A DNA stretch of 64,000 nt from Gordionus sp. m RMFG-2023 (GCF_954871325.1 NC_088775.1:40091561-40155560); one strand, 5' to 3'; positions 46,980-59,674 are shown, counted from the first letter of the stretch. Notes: generated by a model from the letters alone, not told the origin. Made by a program: numbers and translations.

Positions 46980-48937
46980 GTTTATACCTCATACCCAACT
47001 TATTTCGTTTGCCCATTTTTCTCTACCATCTTTTCTATTATTTCTCATTAATCATAAAAATATAACTTTCTAATCCTAGTTCATACTCATTCGTTTGCTA
47101 TATATGTCACTTTTGTGAAATCATTTAAGCTAATAAAAAATATCCTCCTTAGCATCTACATAACTCCCTCTTCCACAAAAATGTATGTTGAAAGAAAGAA
47201 TGTAAAAGTTAATAAATTTTTAAACTAAACTTCATAAAACAACAGTAATATAAAAAAAGTTATAACATAAAAATATTAAGATATTAAATATAAGCCAAAG
47301 GAAAATCTTAAAAAAAAGTGTATCTTTGTATAATTACTATTAATGTGTTCTTAAAATTACTAAACATTATAATATATGAAACAATGATATATCATTGATA
47401 TGAAATATAATTTTTTATAGATAATGATAATATTTTTTTTTTTAAAAAAATTAACCTCCTATCTTAAAAATATTTTATAACTATATAGGCTAAGAAAACC
47501 AGACTGAAGGCATAGGAAAAAGAGGGCCGAGGCCTCTCCAAAAGAGAGTCTGGGGGTGAAATCCCTCATAAATTTATTAATTCCCCCCCCCCTCCCCTTA
47601 GGAAAATCTTACCAAAGCTTCCGCCTTATTTTATTTCATTCCAAGGTCCGTTAACCAAATCCAACTAAATCCGGAAAAACCTCTTACACGGGGACATATC
47701 ATTTTGCAACCGTGTTATTGTATTAAGCTAGCTCAAGGCAACCTCACATTTCTCAGAGTTAGCCTCTTTCATCTAGCTTATTTTATGGCCAGATACATCT
47801 TAAAAAAAATCACTTACTCTGATTTCTAGCTATCTAGATTGGCTCGAAATAAAGCAATTGGATCAGATATATACTTTCCTTATATATATATTTATGCAAT
47901 AAATTTGAAATAAATATTTTGAAAACCTATAACCAAAATTTATAAAAAGATTTATATATAAATCTTTCTTCTACAATTACTTATATTTTTTATACATCAA
48001 AACTTATTATTTATATTTTTACAAGGATATTTAATTCTAATTTTAAAATATAAAAATCACTAATTAAAAATTAATGATAATGCATTTTAGAGTCCTTTAT
48101 CACTACCTTCGATTTTTGGAGTCGTAACATATGTGTATCCGTTTTTAACTCTAATCTTAATGCTTTATTTTGATTCATAATTATAATAAGGTAATTCAAA
48201 TCATTAAATTAACAAATTGTATTATTATATACTAAGTTCTCTTAATTATTTTTGAAAGATAATGAAATATCACAAGTTAGGCGCATGAATAATAAGGAAT
48301 AATTATGTCAAATAATTTGAATAATATAAAAAAAATTCATATTAATACAATTTTATATATATGAAATCTCTGAATATATTATCCATATATCTATTTTCTA
48401 GGTAAATAAATCATGAATTAATATTTAATATACACCTTAAATAGTTTAGTGAATTTATATTTTATTATAGTATTGAAAAACTGTTAAAAGTTATCTTAAA
48501 GATTAACACTTAAATAGTAATTTTATTATTAAAACTATGAACTATCATATCACAATTATCTGCAAATTTAAATATGATATATTTTTGTTAACTAGATTTT
48601 TTGTCCTTTTGCACTGCAATATTAATTTAAATAAATTTTTAACTAGAACATGGATTAGATATTTTTTAAAATATAATCTTTTATGTACAAATGCTTTTTT
48701 CTCTTATTTATTTGACATTTAATTATTTTACAATGTTTTGTTTGTCATATAATATTTATTACCATTACAAATTAATTGTCAAAGTATTAGTTTCTCTAAT
48801 GATGCTTTTATTTTCATATATTACTTTTTAAATATTTATTAATAAATAACAAATACTGTGTTTTGGCAAGATTTAGCTAGCAATTTTGATAAGATCATTT
48901 TTGATCTATATGGTGACCATCTTTGAAAGTTTAGCTG
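46980..48937. other. AT-rich spacer with one GC-rich patch
   Basis: Around 47510-47600 GGGCCGAGGCCTC and a run of C (CCCCCCCCCCTCCCC) resemble the inner ends of the hAT families here. No pair was found. The rest is simple AT-rich sequence. Confidence 0.35.
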
Positions 48938-49132
48938 TAAAGATCTACAAAGCCTGGCCTGTCTGAAATGTCTGGTCATTGGAAATTAAAAAAAATTTAT
49001 AATGGATTGGGCAATTTGTATATAAAGATTTTTTGGGTTAGGTTGGAAATATTCTACTTAAAAATTTTTTGAGCTTGGCCAGATTGGGCAATTTATATAT
49101 ATAACAAGGCCTCACAAATCTCTAATTTTTGA
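48938..49132. mobile_element. Degraded MITE of the GC-rich 'CAGAGACCTGC' type
   Basis: The left phrase AAAGATCTACAAAGCCTGGC is inverted at the right as GGCCTCACAAATCTCTAA. It has the same plan as the 49714 copy, but the ends are eroded and no target duplication is seen. Confidence 0.4.
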
Positions 49133-49713
49133 AAAATTTTAATAGTCCAGCCCAAGCATTAAAATTTTGATATATTTTTTTAAAATTCTAGATTTTGATT
49201 TTAATACTGTTTGAAAGTAAATTACTATTCCTATTTCTTGAAAATAAATTACAATTTGCTTATTATTTTTATTTTAAAAGCTGTCCAACTATAGTATAAA
49301 ATTTATAAATATAGTAAATTCACAAAAAATTAGTTATTTATAGTGCTGTAAAGTAATGCCAAAAAAGTAATGTTGTTATTAACTGATTTGAAGAAAAGTA
49401 ACACCATTTGTTACTGTCTTCTAGGGATAACGCATAATGATAATGTGTTTCTTTTTTAAGTACGGTAACACAACATTATTTCTTCAAATTTTTCTTAAAA
49501 AATATGGAAAAAACCTATTTTATTGTATTATAAAATACTTTTTTTAGTTATTTTATAAATTTAAGGCAAGTTTTTAATTCACATCAACCACCATTTTTGT
49601 TTTAAATTTTTAGTCGACATCATATTTGAATACACATACCATAAAAAAAGGTATAAATTTTAATGTAATTTTTTACAGTTTAATACACATGATGTATAAT
49701 AGATGCACATATA

Positions 49714-49944
49714 AAATTTACCAGCCAGGCTGACACGAATTCATTTAAATATATAAATTTATTTTTATTTTACATAAAAAATTCAATATAAAATTGATAA
49801 ATTTAGATATATTTAAAAAAATTTCTAAAATCCAACCCCACCCAGCCTGAATTTTTTAAAAAAATATTAAGTATGGCCCAGCGCAAACTTGATTATTTTA
49901 AATAGAATTAGACCCAAGCTCGGCCTAACTTTGCAGATCTCTAG
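49714..49944. mobile_element. MITE of the GC-rich family with perfect 8-bp target duplication
   Basis: CACATATA flanks both sides (49706-49713 and 49945-49952). The right end is the reverse complement of CTAGAGATCTGCAAAG, a variant of CAGAGACCTGC. The left end is eroded (AAATTTACCAGCCAGGC). Inner blocks include CCAACCCCACCCAGCC and GGCCCAGCGC. Confidence 0.75.
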
Positions 49945-50305
49945 CACATATATTTATTTATTTCTATAGTTAGTTTTGTCAAAAATGAAAGACAATCAAT
50001 ATAAAAATTCTAAAATATGTAGTTTACAAATTTTGATATTGCATTTATTCCATTTTATAAATCATATCATTTCTCTTGTACAAATTTTTAAGGAACAGGA
50101 AGTTAAGAATCCTATTAAATAAAGGTAAAAGAAATGTTTTATATATAAATATATTCTTATATTCAATTCATTAATAGTGTTTAAAATTTAAGTTTTAAGG
50201 TACATGTACCCAGATAAATAATGCACACAAATGCAATATGAATTTGAGCTTTTTTGATTATTTTTTTATATTATTAAATGTTCTTTATTGCTATCGATAG
50301 TCAAA

Positions 50306-50680
50306 ATGTACATTTCAGAAGATAGTTCTGATTCTAATCTTAGTGGTTCATCAAATGAGGAAATTCTTGATTTAAGATTAGCAGATGTTGATTCTAGTGG
50401 AAATGTATTTCAGCTATAGGTACCACTACATTCCAGTTTTAAATTGTGCTTTGATAATTGGTTCTGTGATATTATAACTTCAAGTATTACTCACCCAAAA
50501 GGGAGTATTGCTACAGCGAGAGCTAATAGAATTTATAATTACCAGTTTCCAACTGAAAAAGAATTCTAAAAGATGGAGCGTGGATCTTTTATCAAGAAGA
50601 AGCCAACAGTAAATGGTGTAGAATTATATGCAACTAAATGGCATTAATTATTCTAAATACGTATATAGAAAGTTACCTTT
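50306..50680 (+). pseudogene. piggyBac transposase relic
   Basis: It opens with an acidic N-terminus, MYISEDSSDSNLSGSSNEE. After a stop it continues directly into LCFDNWFCDI, which carries the second catalytic Asp region. Then come GSIATARANRIYNYQFPTEK and MERGSFIKKKPTVNGVELYA with TKWH, all characteristic of piggyBac. About 200 residues between the N-terminus and FDNWF are absent, so this is an internally deleted and interrupted copy. A 34-bp direct duplication follows at 50680-50748. It lies within the outer hAT of the nest. Confidence 0.75.
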
Positions 50681-50748
50681 TTGGAGATTGTGAATGGTTT
50701 GATAGTGTAGATTTTTGGAGATTGTGAATGGTTTGATAGTGTAGATTT
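50680..50748. repeat. 34-bp tandem duplication
   Basis: TTTTTGGAGATTGTGAATGG with TTTGATAGTGTAGA is present twice in direct succession without change, so the duplication is recent compared with the surrounding relic. Confidence 0.8.
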
Positions 50749-53001
50749 AATGGATTTGATTAATTTATATCAAATTCACATAAATGGTATCACCGTATAG
50801 TATTTCATATAATTGATATGATGCTCATAAATCTTAATGTATAGGCGAGATTTTGTAGCTTTAAAGTTATCGCTAAAAGATCAGATGCCATTATTAACAT
50901 TTAAAATTTCAATAGGAGATACTCTGTAAATGTAACAAAAATATGAATGCTAATATAAAAAAACCAATATCAATTGACACCAAACATAAAGAAAAATAAA
51001 TTGGTTACGAAAGTGATTTGTACCAAATATCGTGTATCATTATGTTTTACTATAAAAAAACGATTGTTTTAAATTATTTTATGAAAATTAAGGCAGATAA
51101 TGGTAAAAATACGTCATTTTTGCCACTTTGAACCCTAATATGTTCAAAAATATAAATGATAGGAGACTAAAATTTTGGCTATTTCTTAACTACACTAACC
51201 TTTCTTTGCTTACCAAATTTTAAAAAAATCGAAAGGGGTCGGCCGAAAATCTCATTTTATTTGCTCATTTGACGTATGACTTATAATTTATTATTTGTGT
51301 ATTATTTTATATATAAAAAAATTATTATGAAAAGATATCTTATTTTTTTGCATAATTTTATTTATATCATATTGAATTCCATATCAAATTACCAAGGTTT
51401 CAATTTGACCCACAGAATTTTTTTTAAATTTTGTTTATTGGTAGTATATACTATAACTAAGAAAAATTAATTTCTTGCACCACTTACTCGCTAAGATATA
51501 AGCGTTTAAAGAGCGGAAAAATGGTACATTTTGGCAAAATGCACTTCATTAATTTCAAATAAATAAATTAAGTTAGAGCAATAATTTAAATTTTATTACA
51601 TAGGTTAATATATAATTAATATGACATAAATAAATGTGATCGAAACCCGATCAATACCAAACAATTTTTTTCTTCTATAGATGTATATCATACTGCCTTA
51701 TATTTGTACAAAATCTAGACTGGGCTGACCGTGGGTCTAGGAGTTATGACCCTTTATATGGTTAAAAATCAAAATTTAATATAAATATCATCCATATTTG
51801 GATTTAGGATACTTATGTAATAATTTATTTAAAAATTATGCCTAAATGAAATGCCATTACTTTATTATTTAAAAAATTATTAAGTCGCCAAAAACTATTT
51901 GTCCCAAAATCATTTTCATGATTGTAGAGGTTAATGAAGTTTTTTTTATTTTCATATTGGGTAACTGCCCCATCAGAAATAAACAACTTTGGCTACTCTG
52001 TCCTTTTTTTAGAGAATAGGATCTTTATTTGAAATAAATAAAATCTACGTGCGTTTTGCTTTAAACAATTTGATATAACAACAAAATTTACTTGTTCAAT
52101 TAAGCCGTCTTAACGGTAATAAATCAAAAAGTAAATATTTAACTTGATTATTGGTCCAATGGAATCCTTGTGCACGGTCCTGCATTACAAATCAGGTACC
52201 CGAACTTTTTTATAATGGTTCAGTTTGTTACGGTTCAATATGTAAAATATTATAATGGTTACGGTTCGGTTCTTAAGAAAAAATTTTATAAAGTTTCGGT
52301 TCGGTTCAGCTAAATGTAAAGGTTTATAAAGTTCACTACGGTTAGAAATTTTTTTTAAATTATTTTTATTATAGCAACACCATCGTATAATAATTTTAAT
52401 TATGAATTTATTAAAATTATTGCCATCACTTAAGTTAATAATATATTGTTTATATAAAATAGATGAAATTAATTTATTTTTATTATAAGTATCTATGAAT
52501 AATATATAAGAATTATAACTCATTTTAAATATATTATTTGAAAGTAATATATTTTCTAATATAAGTGGATTCATATTGTTCGTTATGACGGTAACACAAA
52601 TTTTAGCCCCAAAAAGGCCCTTTTAACAGAAATTGTATAGCAGGAAACGCAAATACTATAAGAGCAAGTTTATAAAATTCTGGATATTCAAATTTTTTCA
52701 TTCCCAATATATAAAAACTGATGATTTTTTAGATAAATATAGTGCAACTAAATCAAAAATTGGTTATTTAGATATTTTGAATACTAAAATACAGGAAATA
52801 GGTATGCCTTATTACTATATGAGATGAGGCAGTTAATAGATTGTGGATCAATTTAATAGTGAAAAATCAATACATACTTCTTGTGGATATTAAACGATCA
52901 TTTAATAATTATAAATAACTACACTGATATGGTAAAATATGTAATACACCACAAGGAAAAGAATTTTAAATAATGTAAAATTATTTTATTATGGCTGAAA
53001 C

Positions 53002-55822
53002 CAGGGATGCGAACCCGACAAAATTTTTGCCCGGGTTCGGTTCGGGGTATAAAAAAAAGGTGGGTTCGGTTCGGGTTCGGTTCAGGGAAATATTTTTGAA
53101 CCCGGGTTCGGGTTCAAGAATTTTTGAGTTGATAAAAAAAATTCTATATTTAAATCATAATAAAAAACTAGACATAAATTTGATATAAAAAATAAATTTT
53201 TTATTTTATTCATAGGCAAATATAGTTAAAAATACAAAGCATATAGTCATGTATCAATTTTAAAAATTTTATTTAGACGTATTAGCATAATATCTTCCAA
53301 GAGTTGTTCACTCATCCTCGATCTATGTGGTGAAAGAATGAATTTCAAATGTGAAAAAGATCTTTCAACGCTAACCTATGTTAAATGTATTTATATGTGT
53401 AAATATTATAAATTAACTTGGGTTGCAGGAACAGCAAATAAGATTTTAGATAAAATATATAATTCAGGGTGTTCCAGCTTAGCAGACTCCCAAAAATGCA
53501 AAATATTTTCCTTCTTATCTAATCTTTTATAATCGCTAAATCCAGTAATTATTGTTCCAATACTTTTCTCAGCAATCGTTGGCCCTCTTTTAAGTATTTT
53601 CTCCTGCCTTTCTTTAAGTTGTATCAATTTCTCTAAATCATCTTCTTGTTCAATAACTTCATCGGAACTAATATCATCAGATAAAATCGGCGTTGTTAAG
53701 CTTTTAATTCGTCTCCATAAATTGACAAGATGCCTTTTCGCACAAATCTTATCATCATCACTAAGTAATACCTGTAATATTTAAGGATTTATATTGTTTA
53801 TTATAAATATTCCATAAAATAACAATTTTAATATAAATCTAAAATAATTAATTTACTAAGCTTTTAGTTAACCTTGTATCTTGGGTCCAGGTATATGGCA
53901 GCTAAGAGAATTTCGTTCTTTATAAACCTTTCTTCTCTGTTCTTAAGACATGAATATAGTAATTGAGCAAAATGGTTTGGATTTTTTTCCAGTTCGATGC
54001 AGCATCTTAACCATGCTGCATAAAAATCTGTCAGTGTTAACTGTTTAGATTGGAATTGTTTGGTTGCGATTTTTAGCGGTTTTAAAATTTCAACAATCGT
54101 TATTATCTCAATCTTCAGTCAATAAATAATCAGATTGCTCTGAAAAAAAATCTTCGATATTGGGTTTTAGTAAAATCAGCCTTTCTAACATATCATGGGT
54201 TGAATGCCATCTGTGGCAATCTAACACAGGCTTAGGGAGTTTCATATTTTTTAATAACTTTTGGTAAGTGGGATGTCTTAATTTTAAATTTAGGCTCCTA
54301 GTGCAATGGTTTCCACAATAGGTGATAATTTTATAACATCTTGAAGTGCCAGCTGAAGTGTGTGAGCTGCACACCGTACACTATAAATCGGATAGGATAT
54401 AATAGTTGATAAAAAAGTATTTTGTATATCATCAATATCATATTTATATACATTTACATCCATATTTTCCTCATCTGCTGATTCACTCCTTATATCATAA
54501 TCAGTTTCAGGTTGCAGGAGCTTTATCAGAAGTAATTGTGTATATTTGTTCAATATTAATTTTAAATTTTAGTAAAGTTTTTAATATATTCTCTTTTATA
54601 TATTCTCCTGTACATCTCTCTTTCAGCTCTACAATTCCAAGAGTCCTCAAATTTATAATGGACTTTGATATAAATTGAATATTTGCACCAAGAATTTACC
54701 TATCTAGTCGTTGAACTGCATCAACTTTTAAACTTATTAATTTTCCTTCTACCTCTCTCGATATTTTGTCTCTAATTGATTTAGCTGTTTTATTAATAGT
54801 TCTGGATAAATTTTCTTTGTTTATAACTAAATTGAGCCCAGATAGGAGTGGATTTATAATTCTTTGAAATCCCGAATCTTCAATAATTGATAAAGGCCAG
54901 CCATTTACAGTAACAAGTTCTAGTATAGAACTCATCAAATCATTAGATGATATATTTATACTTATATGCTTTTTTGGAAAAAAGGTTTCTATATTAATTT
55001 TAGGTTTTTTTGCCAATAACAATTCCTGATATTTGGTTTTTTCATTTAAATGATTTAAATATTCATTGTTGTGATTTCTTTCCAGGTGTCTTTCTAAATT
55101 TGACAAGTGATTACCAGACATTTTTACTTTGCAATATGAACATATTGATTTTTTTTCTATTGTATTAAGCGTAAAATGCTTATCAAATATGACTATTATT
55201 TAATCTTAAATCTATAAAAAGAGAATAATTTTTTTAAATAGCAATGATTTCAGAATTAAAAAAGAGATATTTATAAATTTAATTTCATTTATAATATGCA
55301 CTTCATTAATATCTTGTAAAAATTATTTTGAACCAAAAATAAATGATTAGCATATATAAATTTTAAAATCATTTTAATAAGTTCACAAAAACTGCCCTAC
55401 ATTTAACAATTTTTAAGTTAGATGTTTAGAATTTTTTAAATTAACAATATAATAATTTTTACTTTGATTTGTTAACCATTTTCTTCTAATTAATAATCTT
55501 TAAGAATAATAAGATAAAAATTTACAAATAAATGGCGTAAATTATTTCAATTGTTTAAAATTTTTTAACACTCCAATAGGAATCGAGAATAAATTTAAAA
55601 ATGGCATAAATGAATTAAGTTGTTTAAAATTTATTAACACTTCATTTAATTGGAAATTTGAAAATATAATATTTGTATTTACATATATTAATATATGATT
55701 TTAATTCTAGGATTCGGTTCGGGGTTTTGAAAATTTTATAAATGGGGTTTAGGTTCGGTTCGGGTTCAGAGTTTTTTTCTAAAAACCCGGGTTCACTTCT
55801 CCGGGTTCGGTTCGAATCCCTG
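53002..55822 (-). mobile_element. hAT transposon, innermost, near full length, perfect target duplication
   Basis: Ends are CAGGGATGCGAACCCG and CGGTTCGAATCCCTG. GCTGAAAC is present on both sides (52994-53001 and 55823-55830). Subterminal regions repeat CGGGTTCGG. At 2821 bp with a transposase that can be followed almost end to end, this is the best preserved DNA transposon here and the youngest layer of the nest. Confidence 0.93.
53247..55200 (-). pseudogene. hAT transposase with BED finger and two short introns, lightly damaged
   Basis: The protein reads from high to low coordinates. A BED zinc finger (SICSYCKVKMSGNHLSNLER then HLERNH) lies near 55150-55080. Next come the N-terminal region (SILELVTVNGWPLSIIEDSG), RTLGIVELKERCTG, RCAAHTLQLALQDVIKLSP, LDCHRWHSTHDMLERL and AAIYLDPRYK. 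The dimerisation domain follows, with HFWESAKLEHPELY, LFAVPATQ and VSVERSFSHLKFIL, and a stop at 53247-53249. Two introns restore the frame exactly, both phase 0: 53772-53872 (101 nt, GT..AG) between DPRYK and VLLSDDDK, and 53376-53417 (42 nt, GT..AG) between VPATQ and VSVERSF. Damage is limited to about one nonsense codon after QRLDR near 54700, a frame change near 54515 after TITSDKA, and another near 54300 after VETIAL. The original start is not clear. Confidence 0.8.
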
Positions 55823-56970
55823 GCTGAAACCTTCAAACCGATTTAACTTTTTTATAAAGGTTCTTTTTACTCCCTCAAAAATAATTATATCGGTTCAGTT
55901 ATGGTTCAGACATATATAACGGTTCATTTTAGTTCACTCCGGGTCCCTGCTACAAATGCATAATTTTCTGAAAGGTCAATAATAACTATGAATTTAACAT
56001 ATATATTGGATTTTAATAAGTTTTGAAATAAGCATTATGAAGCTATAAGAATGAGGAATCAAATTATCTACAAATTAGTTGACGAATTTTGTTAGCGTTT
56101 CAACAAATGTTATATAATTTATTGAATTCGCGTCAAAATAATTAATAGTCGTTCTTTTATTTTCGATTTATGTTAAAATAAAAGATTTAAAATTATTTTG
56201 CCAAGTAATTTCAAGAGAAGATTTAGCCAAAGTATTAGATAAACCATATTATCACCCCCCCCCCCCTCACACCTCATCTCTCAATTAATTTTTTTATATA
56301 ATAAATTAAAAGCCTTAAATAATTTTTAAATAAAAATTATTACGTAAGCATCCATTAAATTTAAATGGTATTTATGTTAAATTTTGATCAATTTTAGTCT
56401 ATAAAGTCATAACTCCTAGAACCACGTTCAGCATAGTCTAGGATTTTGTACAAATATAAAGTAGTTTGTTTGGTACAAACAGAAAAAATACCTATGACCT
56501 CCACTTTTTGGTATTTATTGTCTATCACATTTATTTATATATCATGTTAAAGATCTATTATTAAGCTATATAATAAAATTTAAATTATTTCTCAAACATA
56601 ATTTATTCTTGAGATATTTGAAAATTAATGTAGTAAAAATATACCATTTTTCCACTTTTAAACGCCCATGTCTTAGCGAGTAAATGGTGAAGTAAAATTT
56701 TATTTTCTTAGTTTATATACTACAATATACAAAATTTAAAAAAATTATGTGAGGGTTTGATTGAAAATCGACTTTTTTTGTTGATTTGATATGGAATTCA
56801 CCATATACATAAGGAATTTTTTTTTAATTTTTTTAAGTAACGAGTAACCCATTACTTTTTTGAATAGCCAGTAACGCTCGTTTCTTTTTTCACAAGGTAA
56901 CGAATAATGGTAATGCTTTCTTTTTTTCAGACTAACGAGTTGTTTCTTTTTTTACAGTACTAGTTATTCA

Positions 56971-58640
56971 TGATGACCCGATTACAAATATACAATACAG
57001 ATACCAAACAAAACAATTGATTTATATCATTGTAGTTGAAATAGATTGCCATAGAGGGGAGATATAAGAGCCTAAAAAAACATTGGAAAAATTAGATATA
57101 GATATTAAAATTGTTAGGATTGTACATAATATAAATTCTATGACCAAACAGTATATTTGGATATTATCTATTGAATTTTTGTGTTAAAATTAAATATTAT
57201 GGTATGATCCTTGAACAAATTAAATTATAACTTTTATAAGTTTATTTGAATAATTTTATAATAAATTTATTTCTACTAAATGTTTTTTATTTGGTGACAG
57301 GATATAAAAATAAAAATCAATTTTATCAAATAACAAATCACTTTTACTGCAAATTACTTAATTTAGCAGTTTAATAATTGTGTAAATAATTTAATGGCTC
57401 TTTTGTTAAAAATTATTTTAATATTTTCATCAATGTATTTGATAATATTATTTGTAGTACTAGCAAACAATGTTCAAATGTAGTTATTTATCTTTAAATG
57501 TAAATTTCAACAATTACAATTAGCAGAGTTTCAAATTTTGAAGTGGGCTAAATTTTTTTTATTGATATCTCGTCTACATACAAAAATATATAATTAAATG
57601 ATAATTTTGTTAAATTTTAATACATATTAAAAATTGTCTGACCCGTTAGCTGGGTGATGTTAGAATTTTTAATTTGAGTTTGTTGGGGCAATAACAGGCC
57701 TGGCTGCTTGCAAAAAGTAGAGATGCTCAGTTGCTTAAAGAGAATAGGAAAAAAAAAATTTTTACTTTTAATTTTAATGATTTTATGACCTGCTATTATG
57801 TAAATATGAGAAAATCAAGAAACTGAAATCCTCATCATTATTGTATTTTTCTATAATTTATGGATTTTAAGAAAATTGGCAGAACCAGACAACTTTAAAA
57901 AAAAGAAGTGATAATTGTATGGTTTATAAGTAAATTTTTATTATAAAACATTCTCAAAATTTTTATTATTAATGCACTCTTCTAGAGATATCTTTAGCCA
58001 CACTAAAAAAAATTTATTATCATCATCCATTGTGAATAATTGTCTAGTTTGTTTTTGTAATGATTAATTCAGACATAATACTTATGAATTTGATGCAAAT
58101 ATTATATATTTGATTATTTTCAATAATCAGTTGGAAACTTTAATAGATCATCAACTAAAATTTAAAATTTACCATATTGTCATCATCCATTTTATGGTGC
58201 AAAATAAAATTTGTCTGGTTTGTTTTTGTAATGAATTAACTTGGACATATTATTTAATGAATTTAATTCAAATATTATTATCTTTAATATAAAAACTATA
58301 AAATAAAATTATATAAAAAATTTTTAAAAAATATCTAAAAATGATACTGATACCTTTTATTATAGTTTGTTTAATTACATATACCATTTTAATATCTCTA
58401 TAGTTATTCTAGCAACTCTGGAAATCATTATCTTTAAAATATTTTATGAGGAAGTTATAACTTTTTTAAAATTATTTTATCAATATTTTTTCAGCTTGGA
58501 TACTATCTGTTAGTATGTAGAGGTTGAAAATGAGTGGAATATATTTTTTCATTATTAGATACATGTTTTAAATGAATAAATACAACAGATGGGCAGATGT
58601 GTGACAGAGGAGAGTGCTGCAACAATATCACAAAATATTT
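56971..58640. other. AT-rich stretch with one tandem duplication
   Basis: No gene or transposon ends were recognised, apart from the duplication listed separately at 58019-58285. The phrase GGCCTGGCTGC near 57700 may be a remnant of a GC-rich MITE. Confidence 0.35.
58019..58285. repeat. Diverged tandem duplication, period about 160 bp
   Basis: TCATCATCCATT, TTTGTTTTTGTAATGA, GACATAATACTTATGAATTT and CAAATATTATA at 58019-58110 recur as TCATCATCCATT, GTTTGTTTTTGTAATGA, GACATATTATTTAATGAATT and CAAATATTATT at 58178-58285. Confidence 0.65.
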
Positions 58641-58906
58641 GTATTTGAGAATATTTTTGATTTGAATATGTGTGTCTATATTTTGAAAATGAAAAGAACT
58701 TTAAATATATTATTTTTCAATCAAGAAGAATATTAGCTATTGCAGCCACTAACGCTTCTCCTGAAAGAGACTTTAGAATTGCTGGAAAATTTCTGGAACA
58801 AAGAACTTTTTTGAATCCAAAAATATGGATGCATTATTCTCATATTATAATTATCAATAATATCAGAAAATTTTTCATTATTTCAAATGGTCATAGTTTA
58901 TGTTAA
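58640..58906 (+). pseudogene. hAT transposase dimerisation-domain relic
   Basis: The open frame from 58670 reads RRILAIAATNASPERDFRIA then GKFLEQRTFLNPKIWMHYSH, which matches the hAT C-terminal block (ATSAPSERVFS..G). It ends after NNIRKFF. The bases before 58670 are not clearly coding and no terminal repeats could be assigned, so this is a solitary fragment of a copy whose other parts are lost or too decayed. Confidence 0.7.
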
Positions 58907-59059
58907 AGTGAAGGTTAGATCTTCTGCTTTAACATCTGCAAAAACAAGGTTAATCTTTATTTTATTATTTTTAAATTTTAATATCATGCTTCCCGTAGAA
59001 TTCCAATTGATCCAATTACTCAGAAGAATATTCCTGATTTAAGGAATGTATAATTCCGC

Positions 59060-59660
59060 TGCTGAAAAACCTCACCCAAACAAAGAAACAATCAGACAAT
59101 ATAAATAAATTAATTGATCGTCAAATTTTCTTATTGGTCTCAAAGGGCGTCAGGTGGTAACATTCAGTGATTAACGTAGTTTGCAATTATCAAAGAAAAT
59201 CGCAATTTAAAACTTGTTTATTTTGCTTTAATATTGAAACTAGCGACAAAAAAGACTACTATGCAACAAAAGGATTCATTGGCTATAAATTTTATAAATT
59301 AAAATTTTTATAGAGTAAATGTACTTCTTAGTGCAAGGATAGGCTTAAAAAAACATCTACTTACAGTTAACCAAGAAAATTCAAAAATTATTTTTAGCGA
59401 CGAGTCTAAGTTTGTATCAAAACTTGAGAGCACTCGTAGTAATGTGGACACAAGGTAAATGAAGTATTCCATCCGATTGTCTAAGCTGGATGGTTAAATT
59501 CACCAAAATTGTCAAGTATGGGAATAGATCACTACAAATGGTGTAGACAGCCTTACTTTCGTTGAAGGAAATTAATTTGAAAACATATCAAGAACAATTT
59601 ATAAATTAAGATTTTATTTATGCTATAACTTGACATATTCAACTTTTTTAAAAAAAATTC
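59060..59660 (+). pseudogene. Tc1/mariner transposase relic
   Basis: Plus-strand frames show NINKLIDRQIFLLVSKGRQV near 59100 (helix-turn-helix region), GLKKHLLTVNQENSKIIFSD then ESKFVSKLES near 59345-59430, where the Asp of FSDES is the first catalytic residue, and TNGVDSLTFVEGN near 59540 from the core before the second Asp. The remaining catalytic residues and the terminal repeats were not found. Many stops and frame changes interrupt it. The relic stops where the next hAT begins (59675). Confidence 0.6.
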
Positions 59661-59674
59661 TTGTTTACATGCAC

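Larger units (their letters stand above)
52193..55949. mobile_element. hAT element, third level of the nest
   Basis: Left end CAGGTACCCGAAC, right end the reverse complement of CAGGGACCCGGAGTGAAC. The flanks TTACAAAT (52185-52192) and CTACAAAT (55950-55957) agree at 7 of 8. The subterminal arms repeat GGTTCGGTT and ACGGTTCA motifs. Removing the inner hAT leaves about 0.9 kb, so it is a non-autonomous derivative. The minus-strand open frame at 52185-52574 spans the left arm and is not a gene. The plus-strand frame 52633-52827 is unrecognised. Confidence 0.8.
51366..56805. mobile_element. Element with long inverted arms (about 500 bp), second level of the nest
   Basis: The arm at 51366-51900 is an inverted copy of 56285-56805. 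Shared landmarks are GAATTCCATATCAAAT at the outer ends, TTACTCGCTAAGA, AATAATTTAAATTTTATTA, AATAAATGTGAT, TTATATTTGTACAAAATC and TAGGAGTTATGA, in the same order and with similar spacing. The loop contains the hAT at 52193-55949. Target duplication and exact ends are not clear. Apart from the nested hATs no coding sequence is seen, so this may be a foldback element of unknown superfamily. Confidence 0.65.
49341..56962. mobile_element. Outer hAT of a four-level transposon nest
   Basis: Left end TAGTGCTGTAAAGTAA, right end TTTACAGTACTA (reverse complement TAGTACTGTAAA). The flanks GTTATTTA (49333-49340) and GTTATTCA (56963-56970) agree at 7 of 8. Subterminal AGTAA/GTAAC motifs occur in both arms. 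Everything between 51366 and 56805 belongs to later insertions, so the element itself would be about 2.2 kb. Its own coding sequence was not identified with confidence. Confidence 0.75.

Noticed and set aside
52185-52574. 129-codon minus-strand open frame
   Set aside because: It covers the left arm of a hAT (52193-) and its Asn/Lys/Ile composition reflects the repeat, not a protein.
55800-55822. tRNA B-box-like GGTTCGAATCCC
   Set aside because: It is part of the hAT terminal repeat, whose arms repeat CGGGTTCGG. There is no A box or cloverleaf next to it.
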